Shown one piece after another: positions 32,649 through 44,340 of a stretch of DNA of 64,000 bases; the first letter of the stretch is position 1; every line of letters starts with the position of its first letter. The notes under the pieces are model-generated. The model was not told where the DNA came from, searched no databases, and saw only the letters and a list, made by a program, of their open reading frames with translations. The stretch comes from Gordius sp. MW1. Lineage: Eukaryota > Nematomorpha > Gordioida > Gordea > Gordiidae. Where the stretch lies: NCBI GenBank assembly GCA_964036665.1, contig OZ038528.1, positions 6,144,501 to 6,208,500 of the forward strand, in the 5' to 3' direction. The position numbers were made by a program, and so were the translations under genes.

Positions 32649-34184
32649 TTATAATTTTAATAAATCCCTAAAGAGTGTTATCAGCATGGATGCGTCGGGT
32701 CTTTCGGTTGGAATTTGATGCCAACAAGATGTCATTAGGGATTTGAATGCATTGACTTTGGAAGTTAATTTTGCACATCGAGGTCTTAGTTCGTTTTTAA
32801 CAACGTTGTACAAAACGAAATCTTTTTCCCGATTTTTGTATGGTATTTCTTTGTATAACATGTGCCACATGGTTATACCCAAAGAATAAATATCTGCCTT
32901 GTGCGTTGGTATTTCTCCTTTAATCAACTCTGGACACATGTATTGCCAAGTACCACAATTGTTCGTAATATTTGGGTGGATTTTTTTGGATAAAACATCG
33001 GTGCCGCTAGTAATAATGGAGCAACCGAAATCACCTAAAAGATGAAATTTAAAACTTAGGGCTCTTAAGAATTAATTTTGCAAAAATAAATTACCTCTAA
33101 CAAAATCTGAAATGTAAACAAAATCAATATAAAATTGGTAGTATTTTTAATATCTTAATTATAAGCAATTTTTAGAGCAACATTTTATTAAAGTTTCTGA
33201 CTCAGTAGACCTTTAATAAATACTCCCCGCCAATGCAGATTGCTAATATACCTCAGGATAGGGAAATTTAATAAGACAGATATAATTACCTAATTTTAGA
33301 GTCCCACCGGGACTTTTGAGAATATTTTTAGGTTTTACATCCATATGAATGATACCATTTTTATGGCAATAATCCAGGGCGGATGCAAGTTGCAAAGTAG
33401 ACTCGTACAAAAAAGTTAAGGAGCCACTGACGTCTTTTTTGCACCCATGATTACTTATTAAATCGTGTAGCGTTTCACTCCCAGCATATTCCATGTAAAT
33501 TGACATTTTGGATGAAAGTTCACCCATTTTACAAATTTTAATCGCGAAAGTTCTGATTATATTAGGATGCTTTAGTTGAAACGCGTTCATTTCGTTGTTG
33601 TAAGAATTACAGCTAGAAACCGCGTTACTTCTTAATTTCAACCTTTTCAAGGCATATATTTTGGAATTCTTTACCTTAGCTACAACTGTACTCGAAATTC
33701 CACGGCCTAAAAAATACCTACGAGTTGTATCGATTGGATTCTTCGCTGATTTATCATTAATAGTTATTAGGGGTAAGGTGAGATTCGCTTTAGGACTCTG
33801 TTGACCTTTATAAGGGCTAATAATTAGTGAAAATATTGAACTTTGTGTTTTAGAGTTATCGCTTGATGATAAACTTAAATTGAAATTGGCATATTGCGGT
33901 GACGTTGATTTAATTGCCAATAAACCTAAATGATTTTTACTTCGATGTGATTCGACAAGTTTGTTATTGTAGGATGTGGGAGAATTTTTCTTTAAACCGT
34001 CCGAATAAAGTGGTGAATTAGAGAAGGATTTTATAGGGCTAAGTAAATTAAGTTTATCGGGCGACAAGTATTTGGGCAAATGATTATATAAAGGTCTCCT
34101 GTTAGGGGTACTTGTTACTATATTATGTATAATTATTAATTTAGATTTATGAGACATTATAACGTTTGATAACAACGACTCCAA
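32649..34184 (-). CDS. mos: MOS proto-oncogene serine/threonine kinase homologue, two exons
   Basis: Exon 1 is 34184-33290 and exon 2 is 33034-32649, joined across a 255-bp intron with G|GTAATT donor and TTTTAG|GT acceptor. The join restores the DFG motif exactly and gives a 426-residue protein. The kinase domain follows a ~155-residue Ser-rich N-terminal extension containing seven or so S/T-P sites. Visible motifs: glycine loop GRGISSTVV (160-168), catalytic Lys180 in YALK, Glu198, HMDVKPKN (280-287), DFG (300-302), and CPE replacing APE (332-334). PELIKGE, THKADIYSLGITMWHM and VLYNVVKNELRP are specific to MOS. MOS activates the MEK-MAPK pathway in oocytes, controlling meiosis and metaphase II arrest. 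Vertebrate MOS is about 340 residues and intronless in its coding region, so both the extension and the intron stand out. Met10 is an alternative start. All key catalytic residues are present. Confidence 0.92.
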
Positions 34185-34729
34185 CTAGTTGAGTAGTGAC
34201 ATGAGTTAATGAAAAGCCTTCGGCATTTAGTAATCATCTAGTCGTTTTTAGAATCGCATGCAATTGATACAGTAATTTACTTCTATGTTCATTGTGCAGT
34301 TTTTTAATGTCGTAGCGGCTTTCAATACCAAATATTGTTATTCAGATAATTTACCAACTTTCTACTATCATTTTATAAGCTTGTCTTTTTGAACCATTTA
34401 TAAACCGATTTTTAAATTTTTTATGTTTTAATATTATTTTTATTACTTTAATTTTTATTGTCCAAAATCTTTTGCAAAATTACTATAACTAATTTATTTC
34501 TAATTAAACGTTTTATTAAACTTTTTTTTTTTTTTATTTTTTATCGGATTTTATTTAAGTGCACAGTAAGAAAATCTAAAAATGCACAGTAAAATATGCT
34601 TAATAATTTATGTGCGCAGTAAATTATTTAAAAATGCACAGTTAATTAACAATAAATGTTATCATCAAAATGGCGAAAAAAATGGTAAACAATGCGTTGA
34701 TGAGCAGCAATCTATCTAGTCTGTGATTG
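34185..34729. promoter_or_regulatory. mos upstream region with repeated TGCACAGTAA motifs
   Basis: Plus-strand motifs close to TGCACAGTAA recur at about 34560, 34582, 34611 (as TGCGCAGTAA) and 34634, some 375-460 bp upstream of the mos ATG. There are no frames. No TATA box could be tied to a start site. Whether the cluster regulates mos or is a decayed short tandem repeat is unknown. Confidence 0.35.
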
Positions 34730-35570
34730 CTAGATGTACAGCTAAGTGAACCACAGCAGGACTGCGTCATGTATAGGAAAGGATAGAATACCTACGCCCT
34801 ATAGCTTCATTGCTGCTTATGTATCTTCCAGCCTAATACTGTGCAATTTCATCGGTATGAAGGCTCGCTATATTCGCAGTGCTATCTGGTTGAACGGTAA
34901 GAATGTCATACCGACCGCACTATCTTACTTACACATCTATTTGATAAATTTAACCGAGTTACAATATTCAACGTTAATGTGGTGTTTTAATAGCAAAGAA
35001 CGATATGGAACAGCCCAGCAGTTATCCACCTCGACGATTGCATTATGAATTCGAATGGTTACCACATTACCATTATCTTCTCCTGAACTTCTTTTGTACA
35101 AAGGAAACCCTAATGTTGCATACCAAACCCAGAGGATATCGCTTTGAGCACCGTCTATCATTCATAGCGATTTTAAATAAAGTCTTCCCCAAGGGCCGCG
35201 TATCAAATTTTTGTAATAATTTTGTAAAAATCCCCATACAGTTTGGGATCAGGTATTTCAGCAGTCGATTTCGTTGGAGGTGATCTTGTTATATAGCCAT
35301 ATGAGTTTTCTGGGCAAGCAATAAACCTCTCTTTTGCTATTCCAAAGGTTACACCCAACGCAGTGCTAAATATCTCATGCTTAACAATAAGATTAATCTT
35401 TGATTTAAGTTTCTGTCGGAAAACACATGTTGTGATGTCATGCCTAACGACTGGCCTTAGCCATAAAATAGGAGCTCTTGCATGTAAATGTAATGAATAG
35501 GTCTGGACGACCGTAGTTAAGAACATACGCAATTGAATCTTGAGCGTATTCATGCATATGACGCGGACCC
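34730..35570 (-). pseudogene. Helitron Rep/helicase-like protein, decayed fragment
   Basis: Read from 35570 downwards, the minus strand gives motifs of the Helitron helicase-like (Rep) N-terminal domain in order: RHMHEYAQDSIAYVLNYGRP and DLFITFTC (35565-35455), FRQKLKSKINLIVKHEIF, an equivalent of IPDPKLY (about 35240), DGAQSD, GFPLYKRSSGEDNGN, HINVEYCNSVK (34960), and finally SPAVVHLAVHL (about 34750). Rep nicks and joins DNA ends during rolling-circle transposition. The HUH (PHAH-type) motif is lost in a frameshifted stretch near 35310, and there are many shifts and stops. A LINE fragment begins at its upstream end. A short second Helitron piece is at 38028-38190. Confidence 0.8.
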
Positions 35571-35574
35571 GGTG

Positions 35575-36360
35575 TATTCCTCAATATTAAATGTATTAGC
35601 GTCATTAAGAAATGCCGATGATATAGTACTATGCGAGGAAACAAGGGAGAAAGTATTCGAAGAAGCCGAAAAGTGGTCTAAGCGCTTGGCTGGATATGGT
35701 TTAAAGGTCAACGATCGAAAAACGGTATCCATGGAAATGAACGGTACAAGCACCCCATCGCTGGATGACCATCTAAAGTACCCAAAAGTAGACAGGTTTA
35801 CGTACCTCGGCTCGATGCTACATCAAGAGGGAGGTTGCGCTACAGAAGTCAATGCCCTCCAAAAAGAATGGCTTAAATGGCGAAGTATATCCGGTGTAAT
35901 GGGCAATGCCAATATGGTTGAAGAGCAAAGCTTACAAATCCATCGTAAGACCGGTGTTACTCTATTGAAGTGAAACGTGGGCATTAAACACCACGGAAGG
36001 AAAGCTATTACAAGCCACAGAGATGAGAATGATACGGTGGAGCTTGGGATATACTAAGCTCGACCATATGACGAATGACTTTTTCATGACAAAATTGGGT
36101 ATTCAACTTATGGCGGACATGATTAACGAAAAACGGATGATGTAAATCGAAAAGTACTGGACATGGAGTTACCGGGGAAGAGAGGTAAAGGACGACCCCG
36201 TGTTACGTGGAAAGGGCAAGTCGATAAAGTTATGAAAACTAAAAGATTATTCAAGACATGGCACTCACCCGGTCAAGATGGAAGAAACTTATCAAAACAA
36301 ACCCCACCAATGTGGGACCAAATAATTGATAAAGAAGAAGAAGATAAACACAGCTCTACA
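35575..36360 (+). pseudogene. Non-LTR retrotransposon (LINE) reverse transcriptase, 3' part
   Basis: Three plus-strand pieces in order: 35575-35973 (LRNADDIVLCEETREKVFEE, AEKWSKRLAGYGLKVN, FTYLGSMLHQEGGC), 35965-36140 (TEMRMIRWSLGYTKLDHM) and 36163-36300 (MELPGKRGKGRPRVTWKG). This is the end of the RT domain plus the C-terminal region of an RTE/CR1-like LINE ORF2 protein that copies element RNA at the target site. The catalytic (F/Y)ADD box is NADD here, and frameshifts plus an internal stop break it. The 5' part, including the endonuclease, is missing, as in a 5'-truncated insertion. Confidence 0.82.
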
Positions 36361-36404
36361 AATATTGACTTTGTGATTTCATCCCGCTATCAGACCATTT
36401 ATTA

Positions 36405-37776
36405 TCAGTATGTATGGAATATATTTGATATTAAAAAAAATTCCTATGTGTAGTAAATATTATATATTTTTGCAACAAATCTAAAATTTTTCAATTATTT
36501 GCCTAAGTATGGTTGACCCTTCGGGTAAGTGAAGAATTTTATAATATATTTATCACATATGTGTATTCATAGCTTTATTAAATATTACAAAATTTTAGGC
36601 TTGAGTGAGTTCTGATGGAATAGTAAATATTACTAAATAAAGCATCATGCAGAATTTCGCAGCTATACTCATTCTCCATGATGCGGTAACTATAAATTGG
36701 TGGCCAATCAGTTTGAATAATTATACAAGTTAACCTAGGCGGCTCGAGATTTTTGAGCACCCGCCTAACGATTTCAAAAATACATTAGAATATTTAATGA
36801 CACCGTAATTCTTAAATCATGAGCTTTCTAGAAGTTTTTATGCTTCAACTAATAGTGTACCTCCCAAATTAACCTTAGTATGTGAATTCATAGTTTTGTC
36901 ATATGCATTACTTTTTACATTATAAGTTGGGTTGGCAGGTGTCAAATTTGCTATAATTGTGCAATATAAAATTACACGGACCTATACCGTATACGATAAA
37001 TAACTATTTAAAAAGTTAATTAGAAATGAAAGGTAATTGATTATAATGATTCTTGTCATAAATTAAAATACGTGCACTTTAATTTAAAGTTTAAAACCTT
37101 AGGTTCTTAAACCTATAATAATGCTGCTTTTATTGTTGTTTTTACAACGTTTTAATATGTGCAACTAGTTATCAATTCTGTAAATAATAATATTATCATT
37201 AAAAGTCACTCGCACTTTGTGGTTTATAACGCTATATAGAAACATGCAATAAACTCTATGGGCTATAATTGATGATGGTAATATCAATGGACTTAAACGT
37301 TTGCTTTATATATGTTAAGTTCTACTTTGAAGTAAAGGGTCTCAATTTTCTCAACTATAAGCGAACTTATAATTTTATAAGTCCATTTATAGTTGACAGA
37401 CATAGTGAATTTGATAGAAATGTTACAATTTGCTAGAACTATAAAATTTAATTTTCTATACTTTAAATTTATTTATAGTTTTTTAGTCTGCACTCTCCAT
37501 AGAAAATGCTATCTTTAATTCATATCTTTATATTGTCAATGAAATGTCGGGTTCCGCTAAATCTTTAAAAAGTTTTTCAAAATAAATAAAAGTTTGGAAT
37601 TTGATTTTTTTAACACTTGTTTAATATTTTTAATAAAACATGAGAAGTTTTAATCTGTATATATTTTTTAAAATAGTCGAGACGAGACCGAGATTTTTCT
37701 AGACCGAGACGATATTTTCATAATCGCTCGCGAGACGAGGTTTTGTTTTCCAGATGGAGACGAGATCGAAACACTA
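36405..37776. mobile_element. hAT element, CGAGACGAGA family (copy C), 5'-truncated
   Basis: It aligns with 46058-47837, more diverged than copy B. The left TIR is missing, the sequence starting within the element at tatgtatggaatatattt. The right end is intact, with cgagacgaga repeats and ...CGAAACACTA at 37776. No coding sequence. Confidence 0.8.
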
Positions 37777-38268
37777 GATAAACGTGGTTGAAGGTGCAAA
37801 AAATGCGCATTTTACCCTTTTTTGAGGCGCAATTGCCACGACATTTTTAATTTATATCAAAAAATAAAAAATTACTCCTGTAGATTAAAGTATTGTATTT
37901 TTTTATATCACACTTATATAAAATTTATACGTGTTTGCGTAAACCCCTTCTCCTTATCAATATTCGTCCCACGATGTCTGGTAAACGGAGTACATTAGAC
38001 AACGTTAATAACTGCTTTGTACAATTTTAATAGCAAAGAACAATATTGAACAGCCAGCGTTTATTTACCTCAACGACATTACGAACTTAAATGGTTACCA
38101 CCATCCAATCTGATCTTCTTTTGTACATAGGATATCCATCACTACCCTTAATGTTGCATAACAAGCCTCGAGGATATCGCTTTGAAAAATTGCGATTTAT
38201 GAAACTAATTGATACCACAGATTTTGATAAGTAAATTTATTTGAATGATTTATTATACAGATGTATTA
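37777..38268 (-). pseudogene. Spacer with a short Helitron Rep fragment (38028-38190)
   Basis: The segment 38028-38190 is similar to 34990-35150 (ttaatagcaaagaac, gaacagcc, atcgctttga) and so derives from the same Helitron Rep region on the minus strand. The rest is AT-rich with no frame. Confidence 0.6.
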
Positions 38269-38420
38269 CATGGGCGCAGACAGCATTGAAATCAGAGGGG
38301 GGCAATTATGATTTATGGAGAAGCAAAATGATATTTTTGAAATTTTCGTCATAATTTCAATAAAATATTTAAAAAATGGATTTAAAGGGGGGTAGCCGCC
38401 AATCCCTGCCTACGCCCATG
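38269..38420. mobile_element. MITE of the CATGGGCGTAGCC family
   Basis: It starts CATGGGCGCAGACAGC and ends CTACGCCCATG. The core shares ggggcaattatgattta with the other copies. No clear TSD. Confidence 0.7.
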
Positions 38421-38486
38421 TATAACGCAATTAATCTAAAAGACCTAGTTTTGTAAATGAACCATTTAATAAATTTAAACTTACAT

Positions 38487-39700
38487 TTATTAATTGCTAT
38501 GCAATTTATGGGCTCGTTTTTGGTTGTCCATCCGTCGTCCGTCGTCCACCAAGTTATTGGTGCCAGCTTTGTGACCTGGATATCCCGGGTTCAAGCCAGG
38601 GGGGGGGGACGAATTTTTTTTTAATTTTTTAAATTAAATTAATATTTTGTTCTTGTTAATACCATTGATAATATGAATTTTTGACCGTCCGCTGGCTACT
38701 GACCAATGAAAAAAAATGACCATTGGCCAAATAAATCGAAATTTTTAATTGCTATATGCAATTTAGGGTATTTTTTCGTCTTTGAATATATGCCCTTTTC
38801 TACAAGGGCCTACGCCTCTACTGATATGGGTCCCTGTGCCCCTTACCAAAGCCTATGCCTTTACTGATATGGGTCCCTGTGCCCCTTACCAAACCCTATG
38901 TCTTTACTAATGTGGGTTCGAATCCCAGAGAGGGCAAAATTTTTATTTATTTTTTAAATTAAATTAATATATTGTTCTTGATAAAACCCTTGATAATATG
39001 ACTTTTTAACCGTGCCCTGACTACTGACCAATGGAAAAAAATGACCATTGGCCAAATTGTGAATCGGAATTTTTTTTCGTTTTTTTTCTGATTAATATAT
39101 TGTTTATGTTAATACCAATATGACTTTTTGGTCCGCTGGCTGCTGCACCTAAAAAAGCTTATGCCTCTACTAATGTGGATTCGAATCCCGGAGAGGGTAT
39201 TTTTTTTTAATTTAAATTAATATATTGTTCTTGTTAATATCATTGATAATATGACTTTTTGACCGCGCCCTGCCTACTGACCAATGGAAAAAAATGACCA
39301 TTGGCCAAAATTTAATTCGAATTTTTTTTCGTTTTTTTAGACTCGTATGTATTTATATATAGACCGTTTCTTGGTAAGGACCAATCGAAAAAAATCAATA
39401 TTGGCCAAATTGTAATTCGAAATTTTTTTTCTTTTTTTTTCTAATTAATATATTGTATTTGTTAATACCATTAATAATATCGCTTTTAAGCCGTCCGCTG
39501 CTTGCTGACCAATGGAAAAAAATCCCCATTGACCAAAGTGTGAATCGAATTATTTTTTTCGTTTTTTTTGACTCGTATGTGTTTATAAATCGTCTCTTGG
39601 TACTGACCAATAAAAAGAATGACCATTGGCCAAATTGTGATTTGAAATTTTTTTTCGTTTTTTTTCGTCTCTATTTGCGATTTATGCATTTATAGCTATG
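38487..39700 (+). mobile_element. Helentron-like modular repeat, 5' end and cores
   Basis: It begins ATTGCTATGCAATTTATGGG with short GTCC runs. Next come the tRNA-like segment (gttcaagccagg), duplicated B-box modules (38755-38940; GGTTCGAATCCC), and four to five core hairpin units to about 39670. The 3' module with hairpin is not present here; the next one is at 41675-41822. Confidence 0.65.
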
Positions 39701-40655
39701 TTATATAATTTTAGTCATTTTAAGTAAAGTTTAAACTATAATTTTATCGGTTATTTTAATGAAATAAATATATTGCTTCTTACTATCATTTAAAACATTA
39801 TTTATTATTTATTACATATGGTTTTATGGAGATAAAACGTGGTTTTGTAATTATCTTTATCTAATATCTAGGCTTATAAAATTTAACACATAATTTGATG
39901 AAATAATGATTTTATAACATGCCAAATTTTTTAAATATGGTTTGGGTTAAAAAAAAAATTATACAAAATAACATTGATCTTTTATAAGATACAAAAACTT
40001 TGAGGCAAAATTGTTGTATCATTGTTAGTTGAATTTCCATTTGTATGCATATTGATTTACAATTCCTTTCGTCACTCTAACTTCAAGTATTATCAAGGGC
40101 ATAGCTAGGAGGAAACAGGGGCAATTGCCCCCCCCCCCCCTCCTTCTCATAATATATTTCTTATAAATTTAATAAAATTATAATTTAAATTTGATTGTTG
40201 TCTTAATATCAAACTATCATGGCCCCTATAAAATCATATTTTAATTACGCCCATGATAGTTCCTTTGTAAAGTGCATTCTATCTAACATATTTGACTCCG
40301 GATATTTTATTGATTTTATTTCTCTTTATAGTCAAATTAAAAGTCATTCTTTTGAAACACATGAATTACAGTAACATCCAATCAAGCAAACCTTTTTATA
40401 ACGTAATTTAGGCCGTCCTTTTAAAACCGAGATAATATATCTCAAAGGAAAATTTAAAAGAGTTTATTTCGTATTGCAATGACATAGGCGTGGTTAGGGG
40501 GGGGGGGGTTGGTAAAGGGGGTCACATGGTGTGTTTGTGCTAAGGCGTGTGTTTTAGTTGCGAAGGAAGAAGGAAAGGAAACATGTGTGGGGGGGGAGTA
40601 AGGGTCCCCACATTATCCATTAATTTATTATAAAGGGGAGAGAGGGAGTTGAGGG
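39701..40655. other. No gene seen; contains a small MITE-like insertion
   Basis: At about 40097-40255 there is a short element with GGGCATAGCTAGG at the left, a C-run, and ATTACGCCCATGA at the right, probably related to the GGCGTAGC MITEs. G-runs occur at 40497 and 40592. AATAAA on the minus strand at 40629-40624 may serve the candidate exon described next. Confidence 0.45.
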
Positions 40656-40772
40656 TTAGGCTTCACGCCATAAGTCACTGTCGTGAACGTTGCTGCTATC
40701 ACGTTTAGGTGCAGGCAATCCGAGCTGACATAACATTTCTTTAATTCTCGCTTCCCAGTTGTTTATGTCACG
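40656..40772 (-). CDS. Candidate terminal exon of an unidentified gene
   Basis: On the minus strand an acceptor-like GAACAG (ending 40773) precedes an open frame, RDINNWEARIKEMLCQLGLP, then APKRDSSNVHDSDLWREA and a stop at 40656. AATAAA follows 27 bases later. Composition and codon use look coding, and an acceptor, stop and poly(A) signal occur in the right order. I do not recognise the protein and see no further exon nearby, because the next kilobase to the right is repeat. It could be the last exon of a gene with a long intron, or a remnant. Confidence 0.35.
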   Translation of the reverse strand, partial: RDINNWEARIKEMLCQLGLPAPKRDSSNVHDSDLWREA

Positions 40773-40839
40773 CTGTTCGTGTCACGCACCGAATGCTTTT
40801 CGTTTTTTTTTGTCGTGTTTATCTATCTATTAAATTAAT

Positions 40840-41822
40840 GCAAAAGAGATGCCCCACCCCTCATCTCTATCTCCCTCGCTGTGTTAGAATAGTAATACAT
40901 ACGCGTGTCTCCTCCCCACATCATCTCTCTCTCGTTATCGATTTTTTTGGGCGGGGCCGGGTTTTAATTGCTATGTTAAATTAATGCATAAGAGGTGCCC
41001 CACCCCTCATCTCTATCTCCCTCTTTTCCCTTGTTTCATTTTATTATATAATAAACATAAATAAAACATTCATTATCTATATAAATAACATAAAAAATTC
41101 AATGATTTAAATGCCAGCATGGTAAGAGTGGTTATAGCCACGGCTTACTGACTTGGAGGTTCTGGATCGAGACCCGGAGAGGACACAAATTATTATTTTT
41201 TTTAAATTAAACTAATATCATGTTCTTGTTAATACCATAGATAATATGACTTTTTGGACTTCCGCTGGCTACTGACCAATGAAAAAAATGACCATTGGCC
41301 AAATAAATCGAAATTTTTAATTTTTAGTTTTTGAATAGGTTAACATTGATAATTACCCTATGCCCTCTCCTACAAGGGCCTATGCCTCTACTGATATGGG
41401 TCCCTGTCCCCCTACAAAGGCTTATGCTTCTATTAATGTGGGTTCGAATCCCGGCGACGGCAAAATTTTTATTTTTTTTTAAATTAAATTAATATATTGT
41501 TCTTTTTAATACCATTGATAATATGACTTTTTGTCCGTGTTCTGGCTACTGACTAATGAAAAAAATGACCATTGGCCAAATTCTGAATCGAAATTATAAT
41601 TTTCTTTTCGCTTTGAAATTGGTTAACATTGATATTTACACTATGCCCGTCAGTCCAATTATTTTGCATTTTATACCCCCCTATAGGCATTCTCGCCCCT
41701 TCCCACCTTTCTCGCCCATAAATTGCATAGCAAATATGACAAATTTATACGGAGTATAGATGAGTCGTCCCCCCTTCCCTTCTCCTCTCCCCCTTCCCAC
41801 GAGGGCCGAAGGCCCGAGTTTT
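40840..41822 (+). mobile_element. Helentron-like modular repeat with 3' end
   Basis: Contents: gaggtgccccacccctcatc modules (40845, 40990), a tRNA-like segment at 41112-41185 (atggtaagagtggttatag with B-like ggatcgagaccc), one core unit, a B-box module (GGTTCGAATCCC at 41441), a second core unit, and a full 3' module with CCCATAAATTGCATAGCAA and the GGGCC-GAA-GGCCC hairpin near 41805. The order of modules differs from the copy at 7290-8980. Confidence 0.65.
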
Positions 41823-42260
41823 TAAATATATAATTATGTAATAGTTTAAATTAATTTTGATAATTTTAAATGATATACAAAAAATTACATACACGGCTAA
41901 AAAAATATAAAAACGCGCTATAACTTAACGGATGGCATTGATTCGTGTATGGAAATCGTGTTGGATTTAACGATTTCCATTGTGATCTTCTGCCTGATAT
42001 AAAAGTACTCTTCCCGACCTTATAGTCAGTGCAGAGAATAGGAAGACAGCCAAATTTCTTTTCGGACACAATATTCATTCCCTAAAGTGGCGGGCACAAT
42101 TGGAATCATAAGCGCTGAAGCTCTCGCTCTCCTGAAACAATTTGGAAAAGCGATCTCCAGCGTCTCTTTAGATTTGAAAGAGTACTTTTATATATATTGC
42201 TCTTGTTAATAATATGACTTTTTGGCCGTCCGCTGGCTACTGACCAGAATTTTTTGTTTC
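41823..42260 (+). other. Short coding-like fragment and an isolated core unit
   Basis: A plus-strand frame at about 42030-42190 reads SFPKVAGTIGIISAEALALL, which looks protein-coding but has no family I can name. It runs straight into one modular-repeat core unit (42190-42245). Probably a remnant of another mobile element. Confidence 0.3.
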
Positions 42261-42499
42261 GTTTTTTACAAATCCGCAAATCCTTTTATTCCCATATAAT
42301 ATCAACACGCAAATCCTTTTATTTCCATAAAATATAAACACGTGGCGAAGTAAATAAATCGGTATAATAGTAGAACGATGGCCGGAGGTTAAATTCAGGG
42401 TAACCCAAAAGCTGGAACAAGTTACGTCTACTAGTAAAATCAAAGGAATTGAATTTGAGATCAATTGGCTCTTCGTTTATCTCCACTGGACCCACGTGT

Positions 42500-43870
42500 T
42501 TCTAAAGATGTAAAATAAACTTATTCCCCCTCAGGACTAACGTGTCCTGGTTAGAACAATAAATAACTTCTCCTGTAGGACTAAAATGTTCTAAGAAGAC
42601 AAAATAAATATCTGATTTTTATGGTTAAATTCTCGCTATTTAAAACTTGTCGTTGCCCTCCTCAATTTGAATGAGGGATGCCGACCGTAATGTCTGCATC
42701 TAATTATGCACATCTATTCACGTATATTACATCTTATTCACACGCTCATTATTCTCCCCCTTAGTGGGAAAAGGTACTACTAATCTCATTTGCATAGACG
42801 CGAACAGCTTAGTTATCACGGCTACAATATCTTCCCCTTTTACTTTTTCCTGCACCTCCCATTTAGGGCCAAGGTAAAGCTGCTGCAGGAACTCCGTACC
42901 ACACCTCTATCGGTGTCTATTGTTAAAATACTTGATGTCTTATCGTCTACACGTAACTGAAAAGTAAGCCTTCCTAAGATCTATCTTTGAAAAGATTTTA
43001 GAACTTTTTAAATTAGCTAACATTATTTCGATTTTAATTAGGGGTTATTAAAAATCTATCAAACATTTATAATGTCATTGACCTTATCAACCCAAATAAA
43101 AAGACGGGTAGGACAAAAACGAGGACTTGCATCTGAGTGAACCCTTATCGACAAAACGTTATCATAACAACCTAGTGTCTCACGAAAAAATCAACTATAT
43201 TCCACCTTAATTCTATCAATGTTCTAAAGCCACAGTCTCCCGACGTACTGACCATCACAATCAACCCAACAGGGGTCGTAGGCTTATTATCGAAAACCCT
43301 TGCCCCTAACACCGAGGTTGGCTCATTAACAGAGTCCATTGCCTCATTAATAACAACCAAGGATTTATGCACAGATGCTACTTTGAAACCGGGTGTTGCA
43401 TGGCCATCAGCATTATTAATTGAACAATTGATTTTCATATTTCTACCACTATATACCAATGTCCCGCCAATTAACCATAGGACCCATAATATTATCTAAT
43501 TTCTCATCGATAACGAATTACTTTAATTCTAAAACTTCCTCGTTTGCATGTCCTCGAACTTTAGTATTCCCGACAAGTTTAATCGAACCGTCTTATTGTT
43601 CTACTAAAACATACCTTTTATTTATTTATGCTTTTAAAAGGCCATAATTTTAACAAAATTACATTTACTTATAACATAAATTGAGACCCCAGAATCTACC
43701 AAAAATTTATTTGCTTACCTTCAATATTAAATAGAGCACCGGAGTTTCGCCTATATGGGTCGCTAATGAGTTGTGTTATTTTGAAAATTATTAAACAATC
43801 CACAATTGCATAGCACCTGAAGTGCCCCAATTTATTGCAATAAAAACCGCGTTACCGAGGTCTAACCCCG
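42500..43870 (-). pseudogene. Gypsy-type gag-pol remnant
   Basis: Reading down the minus strand: a degenerate CCHC zinc knuckle (YCNKLGHFRC, 43850-43815, first Cys lost), then an aspartic protease active-site block FLVDSGVSIYVIS (about 43715-43675), then RT block 1, FSKIDLRKAYFSV (about 43000-42960), followed after a frameshift by DDKTSSILTIDTDRG. This is the Gag-PR-RT order of a Ty3/Gypsy retrotransposon. Frameshifts and stops occur throughout, the YxDD box and integrase were not found, and no LTRs are recognisable. Confidence 0.65.
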
Positions 43871-44340
43871 TAAACTTGTTAAACGCGATGCATCTTTATA
43901 AAAATTATTACTAAAATTACCATGATTATTAACAACATGACAAACATCTTGTCTTCTAAAATTAAATTTACAAATGACAATGAATCTTTAGGCAAAAACA
44001 TTGCGATTAATAACCAAAATTAAATAAATAAATTATCGAGTGAATGTTTTATTTAAAACCCACAATTAATAAAGTAAAATTTTACGTAAGAATATATCAA
44101 CAATATGTTAAATATAGCAAACTAAATGAAATCACAACGTTAAAATTAATAATTTAACCAAAAATAATCTAAATGTCCTATTATATTATGCCATTAAATA
44201 AAGATTAACAAAGATTTTTCCATCAAAAATAAATTATACTTTTTCCGGGCATAACGGTTCTTCGGATTGTTGTTGGCGTTTGCTCGTCCTACCAAATTCG
44301 TTTGCCTTTCGATGGGTTTCCTCGTGCTACCAATTACAAG
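43871..44340. other. No gene seen
   Basis: AT-rich, mildly A-rich sequence with no frame or repeat recognised. Confidence 0.45.

Noticed and set aside
34746-35283. Plus-strand frames of about 100 codons
   Set aside because: Antisense to the Helitron Rep remnant, which has clear homology on the minus strand.
41112-41190. Possible tRNA gene
   Set aside because: There are A- and B-box-like segments, but no cloverleaf with a clear anticodon arm could be drawn, and the sequence recurs as part of a repeat module.
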